NCBI GenBank assembly: GCA_902533035.1
Contig: CACAKI010000004.1
Location: 1 to 53,997 of the forward strand
From: an uncultured Bacteroidota bacterium
GTDB taxonomy: Bacteria; Bacteroidota; Bacteroidia; Flavobacteriales; TMED113
DNA length: 53,997 bases
Direction: 5' to 3'
Each line of letters begins with the position of its first letter. Positions within the stretch are counted from its first letter, which is position 1. Positions 1 through 9,934 of the stretch are shown here, in pieces. Under the pieces are notes generated by a model, which was not told the DNA's origin, searched no databases, and saw nothing but the letters and a program-made list of their open reading frames with translations. The position numbers and the translations under genes are program-made.

Positions 1-1541
1 ATATACCCTTTATTTAAAACATATATTTTATTACAAAGAAAAGAAACAGTGCTTATATCATGAGAAATATAAATAATAGTATAATTATTATCTATATATA
101 ATTTTTTAATTAAGTTTAAAACATGTGATTGAGTATTTATATCTAATGCAGAAACGGATTCATCAAATATTATTATATCAGGTTTAGATAATAATACTCT
201 AGTAATACAAACTCTTTGTTTTTGACCACCCGATAATTGGTGAGGATATTTATTTAATATAGATTTATCTAAATCAACTTTTTTTAAACTACTTAAAATA
301 ATAGAATTATAATTTTTAAAATTTATATTATTTATTAATAATACTTCTTTTAAACAGTCTAATATTTTTTGTTTTGGGTTTAAAGAAGATTCTGGGTTTT
401 GAAAAACAAGTTGAATTTTTTTGTTTAATTTTTTTAAATCATTTTTTTTAAAATTTTTTATGTTTTTATTTTTATATAAAAAATCACCAGTATAATTATT
501 ATTAATTAAAGAAATAATATTAGACAGGGTTGTTTTTCCAGAGCCGGACCTTCCAATAATACCTATTATATCATTTTCTTTTAATTTTAAATTAATGTTT
601 TTTAAAGCAGTAAAATTTTTATAAAAAACAGATAAATTATTTAATTCTAAAATATTTTTAGAAATATTTTTTTTAAAAACAATGGGTTTTTTTTTAATAA
701 ACTTACCGTCTTTTAAAAAAGGTAAAAAAAATGGATTGTTAATAATTAAAGGTTTACAAAGAATTAAAGATTTTGTAAAGACATTTTTAGGGTTATTTAA
801 AACAACACTTGTTTTACCATGTTCTATAATTTTACCTTTATTTATTATTAAAATTTCCTCAGAATAATTTTTAACAACACTAACATCATGACTTATTAAC
901 AAAAGGGATATTTTGTTTTTTTTACATAACTTTTTTAATAGAACTAATATTTTGTTTTTTACATATGGATCTAAAGCGGTTGTTATTTCATCAGCTATAA
1001 TAATTTTAGAATTAAAAGCTAAAGAAAAAGAAATTAAAACCCTTTGTAATTGTCCACCTGATAGTTGGTGTGGATAAGAATAAAATATTTTTTCAGGGTT
1101 TTCTAATTCAACAGATTTAAAAAAACCTAAACAAAACTTTAATAATTCTTTTTTACTTAAATTTTTATTTTTTTTTAATAAACACTCACTTAACTGATAA
1201 CCACAAGTATAAACAGGGTTTAAAGAACCAAAAGGGTCTTGAAAAATAATAGAAGTATAAAGACCCCTATATAATAAATTGTCAGATTTATCAAAACCAA
1301 GAACACAAACGTTTTTATCTATAAAAATATTACCAGAGACAGAAATGCTGTTTGTTTTAGGTAGTAGATTTAAACAAGCTAAAGAAAGAATAGACTTACC
1401 ACAACCTGACGGCCCAACAATAGCAGTTGTTGTGTTTTTTTTAAAAGAAAAAGAAAAATTATCCAAAACTTTTTTTTCTGAACTATCTTCAAAAAAAGAA
1501 ACACAAAGGTTTTTTATATCTAAAATAGAGTTTGTTCTCAA
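1..1541 (-). CDS. Dual-ATPase (peptide/nickel/microcin-type) ABC transporter ATP-binding protein, C-terminus truncated by window edge
   Basis: Hand translation of the minus strand gives two ABC cassettes in one frame: Walker A GPSGCGKS with QLSGGQLQR, then GRSGSGKTT with QLSGGQKQR and a D-E Walker B in each. TTG start at 1541. Absent from the ORF track because it runs off the edge. Confidence 0.9.
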   Translation of the reverse strand, partial: MRTNSILDIKNLCVSFFEDSSEKKVLDNFSFSFKKNTTTAIVGPSGCGKSILSLACLNLLPKTNSISVSGNIFIDKNVCVLGFDKSDNLLYRGLYTSIIFQDPFGSLNPVYTCGYQLSECLLKKNKNLSKKELLKFCLGFFKSVELENPEKIFYSYPHQLSGGQLQRVLISFSLAFNSKIIIADEITTALDPYVKNKILVLLKKLCKKNKISLLLISHDVSVVKNYSEEILIINKGKIIEHGKTSVVLNNPKNVFTKSLILCKPLIINNPFFLPFLKDGKFIKKKPIVFKKNISKNILELNNLSVFYKNFTALKNINLKLKENDIIGIIGRSGSGKTTLSNIISLINNNYTGDFLYKNKNIKNFKKNDLKKLNKKIQLVFQNPESSLNPKQKILDCLKEVLLINNINFKNYNSIILSSLKKVDLDKSILNKYPHQLSGGQKQRVCITRVLLSKPDIIIFDESVSALDINTQSHVLNLIKKLYIDNNYTIIYISHDISTVSFLCNKIYVLNKGY

Positions 1542-1543
1542 AA

Positions 1544-2704
1544 CTAAAGATAATCACTTAAAACCTCAGAAACATAAACCTCAAACGGTTTTGTGGGAAG
1601 GTCGGGGTTTTTTTTGTTTCTTAAATTTTTTCTACCCAAACGAACAATAATTAAATCATAATCAGGAACAACAACAACAAACTGTCCTAAAAAACCACGC
1701 ATATAATAAAAAGAAACCCCCAAAGAGCTACCCCTCCACCAACCATAAGAATAAAAATCAACAAGATTAGGGCTTAAAACTCTATCAAAATACCAATCTT
1801 TTAAAACAACAGAGGTGTCGTTTAAAACCCCCCGCTTTAAAAACAACCTACCAACTTTAGCAAAATCCTTAGCGTTACTATGAAAACAACAAAAACTTTT
1901 TACCACACCATTTTTATTATCTAAAGACCAAAGAGCATCCTCTTCTGCTCCTATTTTATTCCAAAAAACATCTGTCGCGTAGTCAGAAAAACCAATACCA
2001 AGACTGTCAACCAAAACCCTTTCAAGCATCAATGAGGCCAATTGAGTTGAGCCACTTTGGTAATAATAATCTAATCCCGGCTCTTTTATGAAAGAAAGAT
2101 TTAAAATAAGACCAGGTAGGTTTTTTGTTAAATAAGACTCTGCGGTAACATTAAAGGGATTAAAATAATTTTCTTTCCAATCTAAACCAGCGGACATATT
2201 TAACAAATCACCAATAGTAACATCTTTTTTGTTTTCAAAAAAAACCATATTAGGAAAAACGCTTTTCACAGTATGATCAAAACCAGACAAAAACCCATCA
2301 TCGACAGCAATCCCAACAATAACCGAAACAATACTTTTCGCCATAGAGAAAGAATTACTTTTATTATTTTTAACAGACCAACGCTCCCAATATTCCTCAA
2401 AAACAAGACTGTCTTTGTGTATAACAACAAAAGAATGTGTTTTATACTCCTCTAAAGTTTTTCTTAATTTTAAAGAGAGGGGTTTTTTATTATAATTAAC
2501 AGACTTTGGCCAAACAAAAGGTGTAACTGATTTTTTAATAGTGTCATTATAAAAAAACCTTGCATCATCCACTTGTGCGCTTTTTTCAAACCTAAAATAA
2601 GTAGACTTTAAACCACGAAAAATATAACCATAACCAAAAAGATACAGGCCCAAAACAAGTAAAAAAACAAAAGAAAAAAAATAATTAAAAATCCTTTTCA
2701 TCAA
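1544..2704 (-). CDS. Beta-lactamase-family (class C / PBP-like) serine hydrolase, membrane-anchored N-terminus
   Basis: SMAKS (SxxK) motif, YYQSGS (YxS/N) motif, RGFLGQ near the C-terminus, N-terminal TM segment. Confidence 0.85.
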   Translation of the reverse strand: MMKRIFNYFFSFVFLLVLGLYLFGYGYIFRGLKSTYFRFEKSAQVDDARFFYNDTIKKSVTPFVWPKSVNYNKKPLSLKLRKTLEEYKTHSFVVIHKDSLVFEEYWERWSVKNNKSNSFSMAKSIVSVIVGIAVDDGFLSGFDHTVKSVFPNMVFFENKKDVTIGDLLNMSAGLDWKENYFNPFNVTAESYLTKNLPGLILNLSFIKEPGLDYYYQSGSTQLASLMLERVLVDSLGIGFSDYATDVFWNKIGAEEDALWSLDNKNGVVKSFCCFHSNAKDFAKVGRLFLKRGVLNDTSVVLKDWYFDRVLSPNLVDFYSYGWWRGSSLGVSFYYMRGFLGQFVVVVPDYDLIIVRLGRKNLRNKKNPDLPTKPFEVYVSEVLSDYL

Positions 2705-3395
2705 CCAAATCTATATTAAAAACCTCTTTAAATTTTTTTTGAAAAACAACAGAAACCTCTTCTAAAAGAACCTCTTTTTTCAACTCAACACACAAAGAAG
2801 TTACGGATTTATCAGTAATACCACAAGGAACAATGCCACCAAACCGACTAAGATCAACAGACACATTAAAAGCAAGACCGTGCATAGTTACCCACCGGCT
2901 CGCCCTCACCCCCATTGCACAAACCTTTCTAGGAAAACCACCCTTAACACCCAACCAAACCCCCGTCGCCCCATCTAATCGCTCACCTAAAAGGTTATAT
3001 TTTTTTAAAACAAGAATAACAACCTCTTCCAAAAAACGAAGATATTTATGGATGTCTGTAAAAAAATTATCCAAATCAAAAATAGGATAAACAACAAGTT
3101 GTCCTGGCCCATGATAAGTTATGTCCCCACCACGATTGATTTTAAAAAAATCAATACCCTCCTTTTTTAAAGACTCACTATTTAATAATAAATTGTCTTT
3201 ATTTCCACTTTTTCCAAGCGTATAAACACCCGGGTGTTCACAAAACAATAAATAACTTTTTGTTTTTTTTTTGTTTTCAGGGTTATTTCTATTTTCTTTT
3301 TTTGTCTCAACAATAGACTTTAAAAGAGACTCTTGGAGCTCCCAAGCCTCCTTGAATTTTATAATTCCTAAATTTTTAAAAATAACTCTATTCAT
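2685..3395 (-). CDS. lipB: Octanoyltransferase (lipoate biosynthesis)
   Basis: RGGDITYHGPGQLVVYPI, MHGLAFNV and VPCGITDKSVTSL motifs. The track ORF starts at 3425, but ATG at 3395 (MNRVIFK) fits the family better. Confidence 0.93.
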   Translation of the reverse strand: MNRVIFKNLGIIKFKEAWELQESLLKSIVETKKENRNNPENKKKTKSYLLFCEHPGVYTLGKSGNKDNLLLNSESLKKEGIDFFKINRGGDITYHGPGQLVVYPIFDLDNFFTDIHKYLRFLEEVVILVLKKYNLLGERLDGATGVWLGVKGGFPRKVCAMGVRASRWVTMHGLAFNVSVDLSRFGGIVPCGITDKSVTSLCVELKKEVLLEEVSVVFQKKFKEVFNIDLVDEKDF

Positions 3396-3437
3396 TTCTT
3401 TCGTTAATATATTTATATTTGACAAAACATAATAATT

Positions 3438-4949
3438 GTGAGTGAATTAAATGAACAAGAAAAAATAAGAAGGGAGTCGTTAATTAAATTAAAAGAACTT
3501 GGGATAAACCCGTTTCCTGCAGAAGAATTTAAAACAACAACAACAAGCGTAGAAATAAAAGAAAATTATTCAGAAACAAAAAACAACCTTCAAAACGTTT
3601 GTTTGGCGGGAAGAATTATGAGTAGAAGGATAATGGGAAAAGCGTCTTTTGCAGAAATAAAAGACTTTAAGGGTAGAATACAGTTGTATTTAAATAGAGA
3701 TGAGATTTGTTCCGGGGAGGACAAAACAATGTATAATAACGTTTTTAAAAAACACCTAGACATAGGTGATATTATTGGTGTTGAGGGAAGGGTTTTTAAA
3801 ACAAAAGTGGGAGAAGTCAGCGTCTTTGTAAAAAAAATAACCCTTTTATCTAAGTCTATAAAACCACTACCTATAGTAAAAACAGACTCAGAGGGCGTGA
3901 CACACGACGCGTTTAAAGACACAGAATTAAGATACAGACAAAGATCATTAGACCTAATAGTAAACGATGGGGCGTGGGGTGTTTTTGAAAAAAGAACAAA
4001 TATTTTTAATGCAATAAGAAGTAGATTAAACAAAGAAGGGTACATAGAGGTTGAAACCCCAATATTACAACCAATAGTGGGTGGCGCAGCAGCAAGGCCA
4101 TTTATAACACACCACAACACACTAGACACACCATTATATTTAAGAATAGCCAACGAACTATATTTAAAAAGATTAATAGTTGGTGGTAAAGAAGGGGTTT
4201 ATGAGTTTGCAAAAGATTTTAGAAACGAAGGAATGGACAGAACACACAACCCAGAATTTACAATGTTAGAGTTTTATGTGGCTTATAAGGATTATAATTG
4301 GATGATGGGTTTTGTGGAAAGTTTACTTGAAGAAACAGTGAAAAGTGTTTGTGGAAAAACAAAAATAGAGTACTGTGGAGAAAAAATAGAATTTAAAGGC
4401 CCATATAAAAGAACACCCTTTTTTGAGGCTATTAAAAAAGAAACAGGGGATGATATATCTAAAATGACAGAAAAAGAACTACTTAAATATTGTAAGTCAA
4501 AAAACATAGAAACAAACAAAACAATGGGGAGGGGGAAATTGTTTGATGCTGTTTTTGGGGAGTTTTGTGAAGAAAAACTAATTCAACCCACATACATAAC
4601 AAACTACCCAATAGAAATGTCACCACTAACAAAAAAACACAGAAGCGAAGAGGGGTTAACAGAAAGGTTTGAGTTGTTTATTAACGGAAAAGAAATAGCA
4701 AACGCCTACTCAGAACAAAACAACCCAATAGAGCAAAGAAAAAGCCTTGAGGAACAAATGAGGCTGGGGGAAAGGGGTGATGATGAGGCGATGATTATAG
4801 ACAACCAATTTTTAACAGCGCTTGAATATGGTATGCCGCCAACATCAGGAATAGGAATAGGTATGGATAGGCTAACAATGCTTTTAACAAACAAAACATC
4901 AATACAAGATGTTTTGTTTTTTCCACAAATGAAACCAGAAAACAAATGA
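3438..4949 (+). CDS. lysS: Lysyl-tRNA synthetase, class II
   Basis: Full-length class II LysRS: FRNEGMDRTHNPEFTMLEFY, GIGIGMDRLTMLLTN. GTG start. Confidence 0.97.
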   Translation: MSELNEQEKIRRESLIKLKELGINPFPAEEFKTTTTSVEIKENYSETKNNLQNVCLAGRIMSRRIMGKASFAEIKDFKGRIQLYLNRDEICSGEDKTMYNNVFKKHLDIGDIIGVEGRVFKTKVGEVSVFVKKITLLSKSIKPLPIVKTDSEGVTHDAFKDTELRYRQRSLDLIVNDGAWGVFEKRTNIFNAIRSRLNKEGYIEVETPILQPIVGGAAARPFITHHNTLDTPLYLRIANELYLKRLIVGGKEGVYEFAKDFRNEGMDRTHNPEFTMLEFYVAYKDYNWMMGFVESLLEETVKSVCGKTKIEYCGEKIEFKGPYKRTPFFEAIKKETGDDISKMTEKELLKYCKSKNIETNKTMGRGKLFDAVFGEFCEEKLIQPTYITNYPIEMSPLTKKHRSEEGLTERFELFINGKEIANAYSEQNNPIEQRKSLEEQMRLGERGDDEAMIIDNQFLTALEYGMPPTSGIGIGMDRLTMLLTNKTSIQDVLFFPQMKPENK

Positions 4950-5365
4950 AAATAACAATAGGTTGTGATCACGCGGGAATAGAATACAAATCAAAAATTG
5001 TAGAGTTTTTAGAAAAAGAAAACCACAAGGTTTTAGATGTTGGAACATTTACCAAAGAAAGCGTAGATTACCCAGAGTACGCACATCTAGTTTCTGAAGA
5101 GGTTTTAACTGGTGCTGATTTTGGGGTATTAATTTGCGGAAGCGGTAATGGGGTTAGTATGGCGGCAAATAAACACCAAGGAATTCGCGCAGCACTTTGT
5201 TGGAATGAAGAAATAACCAAACTAGCAAGACAACACAACAACGCTAATATAATTTCTATACCAGCTCGCTTTCTTTCTTTAGAAAAATCAATAGAATTAA
5301 TCAAGATATTTTTAATAGAAAAATTTGAGGGTGGTCGGCACCAAAGAAGGGTTGAAAAAATTTAA
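4946..5365 (+). CDS. rpiB: Ribose-5-phosphate isomerase B
   Basis: IGCDHAGIEYK, DYPEYAHLVSEEV, GVLICGSGNGVSMAANK; overlaps the lysS stop. Confidence 0.93.
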   Translation: MKITIGCDHAGIEYKSKIVEFLEKENHKVLDVGTFTKESVDYPEYAHLVSEEVLTGADFGVLICGSGNGVSMAANKHQGIRAALCWNEEITKLARQHNNANIISIPARFLSLEKSIELIKIFLIEKFEGGRHQRRVEKI

Positions 5366-5378
5366 AAAAACACACACC

Positions 5379-6836
5379 ATGAAAAAACTAATATTATTAC
5401 TATTAACAACACCAACGCTTTCTTTTTCTCAATACACAATTATTCCAGATGAGGGTTTTGTGAACTGGTTAGAGAACTACACAAACATTTCGTTTTACGA
5501 AATAGACGGGGAGGCGGCCGTGTTAAACAGTGAGATTAGTGGAATAGAGACCCTAAGCATTACACAGAGTGGTTATAATATTTCTGATTTAACAGGGATA
5601 GGGGGCTTCACATCACTAGAAACACTATACATTAAAAATCAATCAGGGTTAACAAGCCTAGATGTTTCACAAAACGTGTTTTTAGATTACCTCAACTGCT
5701 CAGACAATAATTTATTTGAGCTTGATGTTACAGGAAATGTTTTTTTAGAGTATTTAGAAACAGAAAACAACAACCTCACAACAATCAACACCTCTAACAA
5801 TCCGTTTTTATCAACATTGGGCGCAGAAAATAATATGTTGTCCACACTCGATTTAAGCTCTAACACAACACTAGATTATTTATATCTTAATGATAATAAT
5901 TTTTTTAACATTGACATAACCAACAACACAGACCTAAAAACATTAGAAATAAATGACAATTATTTATATAATATTGATTTATCACAAAACCTAGAGCTAG
6001 CAAACTTAAGAATAATGAATAATTATTTATTAGAACTAAACACAATATTAAACGAGGGACTAACCACGTTGTTTTGTCAAAACAACCCCGTTCAATGCAT
6101 ACAAGTGTCTAATCCAACAGCATACTCACAATCGAATAATTTTCTGTGTGATAGTGAAGACACATGGTCTTTAGATTGTGGTTATGAAATAATAAACAAT
6201 GGTTGTGACACGCTATATGTAGATAATTTTATTTATGAGACACTGTGGGACACGTTATATGTAGACAGCTTTATTTACGAGACACTATGGGACACGCTAT
6301 ATGTAGACAACTTTATTTATGAGACACTGTGGGACACGTTATATGTAGATAATTTTATTACAGACACCGTTATAGAAACCGAATATATAGAGGTGTTAGA
6401 AACAGACACATTATATGTAGACAACTTTATTTATGAGACACTGTGGGACACGTTATATGTAGATAATTTTATTACAGACACCGTTATAGAAACTGAATAT
6501 ATAGAGGTGTTAGAAATAGACACGTTATATATAGACAACTTTATTTATGAGACGATTTTGGACACGTTATATGTAGATAATTTTATTTATGAAACCATTT
6601 GGGACACGTTATATGTAGACAATTTTATTACAGACACCATTATAGATTATATAAATGTGATGGTTACAGAATACATCGATTGTGACACAGGGTTGCCTTG
6701 TGGGGAAACGGGTATTTTAGAAATTATAAACAACTCTAAAAACAACAATAAAATATATAATTTACTTGGTCAAGAAATACTAAGAAGAGAGGGTGTATAT
6801 ATAGAGGGGGGTCAGGTAAAGTATAGATTAAAATAA
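5379..6836 (+). CDS. Secreted leucine-rich-repeat protein with C-terminal DTLYVDNF tandem repeats
   Basis: Signal peptide MKKLILLLLTTPTLSFSQ, Bacteroidota-type LRRs, nine DTLY[VI]D[NS]F units, C-terminal NKIYNLLGQEI... segment resembling short T9SS-type tails. ATG at 5379 preferred over the track start. Confidence 0.8.
   Translation: MKKLILLLLTTPTLSFSQYTIIPDEGFVNWLENYTNISFYEIDGEAAVLNSEISGIETLSITQSGYNISDLTGIGGFTSLETLYIKNQSGLTSLDVSQNVFLDYLNCSDNNLFELDVTGNVFLEYLETENNNLTTINTSNNPFLSTLGAENNMLSTLDLSSNTTLDYLYLNDNNFFNIDITNNTDLKTLEINDNYLYNIDLSQNLELANLRIMNNYLLELNTILNEGLTTLFCQNNPVQCIQVSNPTAYSQSNNFLCDSEDTWSLDCGYEIINNGCDTLYVDNFIYETLWDTLYVDSFIYETLWDTLYVDNFIYETLWDTLYVDNFITDTVIETEYIEVLETDTLYVDNFIYETLWDTLYVDNFITDTVIETEYIEVLEIDTLYIDNFIYETILDTLYVDNFIYETIWDTLYVDNFITDTIIDYINVMVTEYIDCDTGLPCGETGILEIINNSKNNNKIYNLLGQEILRREGVYIEGGQVKYRLK
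6207..6657 (+). repeat. Coding minisatellite (about 42-bp core, DTLYVDNFIYETLW) with longer variants containing ITDTVIETEYIEVLET
   Basis: Nine near-identical nucleotide copies of gacacg(t/c)tatatgtagacaattttatt... in the LRR gene. Confidence 0.95.
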
Positions 6837-6854
6837 AATAAAAAAAATTAAATA

Positions 6855-8396
6855 ATGAAAAAACTAATATTATTACTATTTATCTGGGGGCAAACCCTCT
6901 CACAAATAGAGGTTGTTGGAAACCAAATTACAGTAGAAAAACTAAAAACACACATTACTATTTTGGCATCAGACTCTTTGGAGGGAAGGGAGGTTGGTCA
7001 GCCTGGAGAAATAATGGCGGCAGAATACATGTCTAATTATTTTAACCAACTTGGAATACCCCCATACAAAGACTCTACCTATTATCAAGAAATACCACTT
7101 GAAAAAAGGCTAATAGAGAGCGCTAATATCAAAGTGGATGGGGTTCAATATGAATTTAAAGAAGATTTTTATACCTATCCAAACTTTAGCCAAACACGAA
7201 TTAGGTCAAAAGATATTGTTTTTTTAGGATACGGTATAGACACAGAAACATATAGTGACTATAACACAAATGTAGAAGGAAAGGTTATTATGATTTTTAA
7301 TGGAGAACCAAAAGATAATAATGGTAATTATCTTGTTTCTGGAGGAAAAGAAAAAAGCCCGGAGTCTAACTGGAAAATGAAATTAAACATGGCAAAACAA
7401 AATGGAGTTAAAGCGGTTTTGTTCATTACAGAAAATTATAAATCAAACTATAAAAGAGTGGAACATAAAATAAATCATCCAGGGGTTTCTCTTTCAAAAA
7501 AAGAAGAACCAATACCATTTTTTTACATAAGTAAAAAAATGGCTAACGATATATTAGGAAAAAATAAAACAGCAAAAATTCAAAAAAAAATAAAATCCAA
7601 AAAAAGATCATATAACAAATTAATTAACAAAAGTGTTTTTTTAGCAACCCAAAACAATGATGATTTTTTTACAGGAAAGAATGTTCTTGCCTTTATCGAA
7701 GGAACAGACCCAGAGTTAAAAAATGAAATTATTGTAATTACAGCACACTATGACCATATAGGGATAATTGATGGTTTAATTCATAACGGCGCAGACGATA
7801 ATGCAACAGGAACAGCCGCGCTTTTAGAAATAGCAGCAGCCTTTCAGCTTGCAAAAAAATCAGGATACGAATTTAAAAGAAGCATTCTGTGTTTTCCAAA
7901 TTCAGCAGAAGAAAAAGGGTTGTTAGGATCGTATTATTATGTTGAAAACCCAGAGTTTCCATTAGAAAACACAATTGCGTGTTTAAATGTAGACATGATA
8001 GGAAGAATGGATAAGTTTCATCCAAATGATAGTAACTATGTTTATTTAATAGGTGCAGACAAATTAAGCACAGACCTGCATAATATTTCTGAGAAATCAA
8101 ATAAAAAATACACCAACCTAGAATTAGACTACACCTTTAATAATCCAAATGACCCAAATAGGTTTTATTATAGATCAGATCATTATAATTTTGCAAAAAA
8201 AAACATTCCTTCAATATTTTATTTTAGTGGAGTCCATAAGGATTATCACAAACACACAGATACTATGGAAAAATTAGTTTATGAAAAAGTAGAAAAAATA
8301 GCTAGGTTAATTTTTTATACTGCCTGGGAGCTTTCTAACGCAGAAAGCCGCCCAATTGTGGACAAGGAAAACGAATTTAAACTTAATAGGTATTAA
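6855..8396 (+). CDS. M28-family metallopeptidase, secreted
   Basis: Signal peptide; ITAHYDHIG, HNGADDNATGTAALLEIA and NSAEEKGLLGS motifs. Confidence 0.92.
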   Translation: MKKLILLLFIWGQTLSQIEVVGNQITVEKLKTHITILASDSLEGREVGQPGEIMAAEYMSNYFNQLGIPPYKDSTYYQEIPLEKRLIESANIKVDGVQYEFKEDFYTYPNFSQTRIRSKDIVFLGYGIDTETYSDYNTNVEGKVIMIFNGEPKDNNGNYLVSGGKEKSPESNWKMKLNMAKQNGVKAVLFITENYKSNYKRVEHKINHPGVSLSKKEEPIPFFYISKKMANDILGKNKTAKIQKKIKSKKRSYNKLINKSVFLATQNNDDFFTGKNVLAFIEGTDPELKNEIIVITAHYDHIGIIDGLIHNGADDNATGTAALLEIAAAFQLAKKSGYEFKRSILCFPNSAEEKGLLGSYYYVENPEFPLENTIACLNVDMIGRMDKFHPNDSNYVYLIGADKLSTDLHNISEKSNKKYTNLELDYTFNNPNDPNRFYYRSDHYNFAKKNIPSIFYFSGVHKDYHKHTDTMEKLVYEKVEKIARLIFYTAWELSNAESRPIVDKENEFKLNRY

Positions 8397-9925
8397 AAAT
8401 CAAATTTTATTCCTTGCGCAAGGGGTAGCTCGGTTGAAAAATTAATTGTGTTAGTTTGCCTTCTCATATATGCCTTCCACGCATCAGAGCCAGACTCTCT
8501 ACCACCACCAGTTTCTTTTTCACCACCAAAAGCCCCACCAATTTCAGCGCCGGATGTTCCAATATTAACATTGGCAATACCACAATCTGACCCCTCATGA
8601 GACAAAAACCTTTCCGCCTCTCTTAAATTTGTGGTCATGATTGCTGAAGACAAACCTTGAGGTACATCGTTTTGCATTTTTATAGCACATTCTAAATCAG
8701 AGTATTTTAATAAATACAAAATAGGAGCAAAGGTTTCTGTTTGTACACAACTATAATTATTTTTTGCCTCAACAATAACGGGTTTAACATAACAACCAGA
8801 AACATAATCATCACCACTTAAAACACCCCCACCAACAACAACAACACCACCCTCTTTTTGAACATTTAAAATGGCCTTTAAATACATATCCACCGCGCCC
8901 CTATCTATAAGTGGCCCCATGTGGTTTGATTCATCTAGGGGGTTTCCTATCTTTATTTGCTTATAAGCGTTAACTAATTTTTCTTTCACGGAATCATAAA
9001 TAGACTCATGAACAATCAACCTTCTTGTGGTAGTACACCTTTGTCCAGCGGTTCCAACAGCCCCAAAAACAGCTCCAACAACACTAATATCAATATCAGC
9101 ATCAGGGGTAATTATTAAAGCATTATTTCCACCAAGCTCTAAAATAGATTTACCAAAACGCTTAGCCACCTCTGCGCCCACAACACGACCCATTCTTGTT
9201 GATCCGGTTGCTGAAATCAAAGCAACCCTTTTATCTTTTGTTAACCACTCCCCCACACTATAATCACCATTAATTAAACAACAAATAGCATCGGGCATAT
9301 TATTTTTTTTTAAAACATTAGCCATAATTTTTTGGCAGGCAATACCACAAAGGGGTGTTTTTTCGGAGGGTTTCCAAACACAAACATTTCCACAAATCCA
9401 AGCTAACGCGGTATTCCAAGCCCACACAGCAACAGGAAAATTAAAAGCAGAGATCACACCCACAATTCCCAAGGGGTGATATTGTTCATACATTCGGTGC
9501 TTTGGTCTTTCAGAGTGCATAGTAATACCACACAACTGTCTAGACAAACCTACAGCAAAATCACAAATATCAATCATCTCCTGAACCTCACCTAAACCTT
9601 CTTGTAAAGATTTACCCATCTCATATGAAACCAAAGCTCCTAATGAAGATTTTTTTAACCTTAACTCTTCCCCAAACTGTCGAACAACCTCTCCTCTTTT
9701 TGGGGCGGGCAACATTCTCCAAAAAACAAAAGCCTCCTCACAAGAAGAGATTATTTTATTATACTCTTCTTTAGATGTAAACCGCGTTGTTCCAATTTCT
9801 TTTCCATTTACCGGTGAAACAGAAATAATATTCGGCTCAACACCATTATACCAACTCGAACCCATAGCAGAAGCTTGATTGGTTTTTTTAATTTCTAAAT
9901 CGTTAAATATTTTATTTAAATCCAT
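8393..9925 (-). CDS. Aldehyde dehydrogenase, ALDH7 / alpha-aminoadipic semialdehyde dehydrogenase type
   Basis: ISAFNFPVAVWAWN, LELGGNNALI, AGQRCTTTRRL, SGAEIGGAFGGEKETGGGRESGSDAWKAYMRRQTNTIN. Confidence 0.9.
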   Translation of the reverse strand: MDLNKIFNDLEIKKTNQASAMGSSWYNGVEPNIISVSPVNGKEIGTTRFTSKEEYNKIISSCEEAFVFWRMLPAPKRGEVVRQFGEELRLKKSSLGALVSYEMGKSLQEGLGEVQEMIDICDFAVGLSRQLCGITMHSERPKHRMYEQYHPLGIVGVISAFNFPVAVWAWNTALAWICGNVCVWKPSEKTPLCGIACQKIMANVLKKNNMPDAICCLINGDYSVGEWLTKDKRVALISATGSTRMGRVVGAEVAKRFGKSILELGGNNALIITPDADIDISVVGAVFGAVGTAGQRCTTTRRLIVHESIYDSVKEKLVNAYKQIKIGNPLDESNHMGPLIDRGAVDMYLKAILNVQKEGGVVVVGGGVLSGDDYVSGCYVKPVIVEAKNNYSCVQTETFAPILYLLKYSDLECAIKMQNDVPQGLSSAIMTTNLREAERFLSHEGSDCGIANVNIGTSGAEIGGAFGGEKETGGGRESGSDAWKAYMRRQTNTINFSTELPLAQGIKFDF

Positions 9926-9934
9926 AATAAATTT

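Noticed and set aside
1069-1077. Perfect DnaA-box-like TGTGGATAA
   Set aside because: Single copy inside the ABC transporter ORF, encoding part of the conserved SYPHQLSGG motif; no cluster, so no oriC claim.
1279-1650. 123-aa plus-strand ORF
   Set aside because: Antisense to the ABC transporter and the serine hydrolase 3' end; no recognisable domain.
3590-4153. 187-aa ORF antisense to lysS
   Set aside because: Lies wholly within a clear lysS CDS; typical shadow ORF in AT-rich coding DNA.
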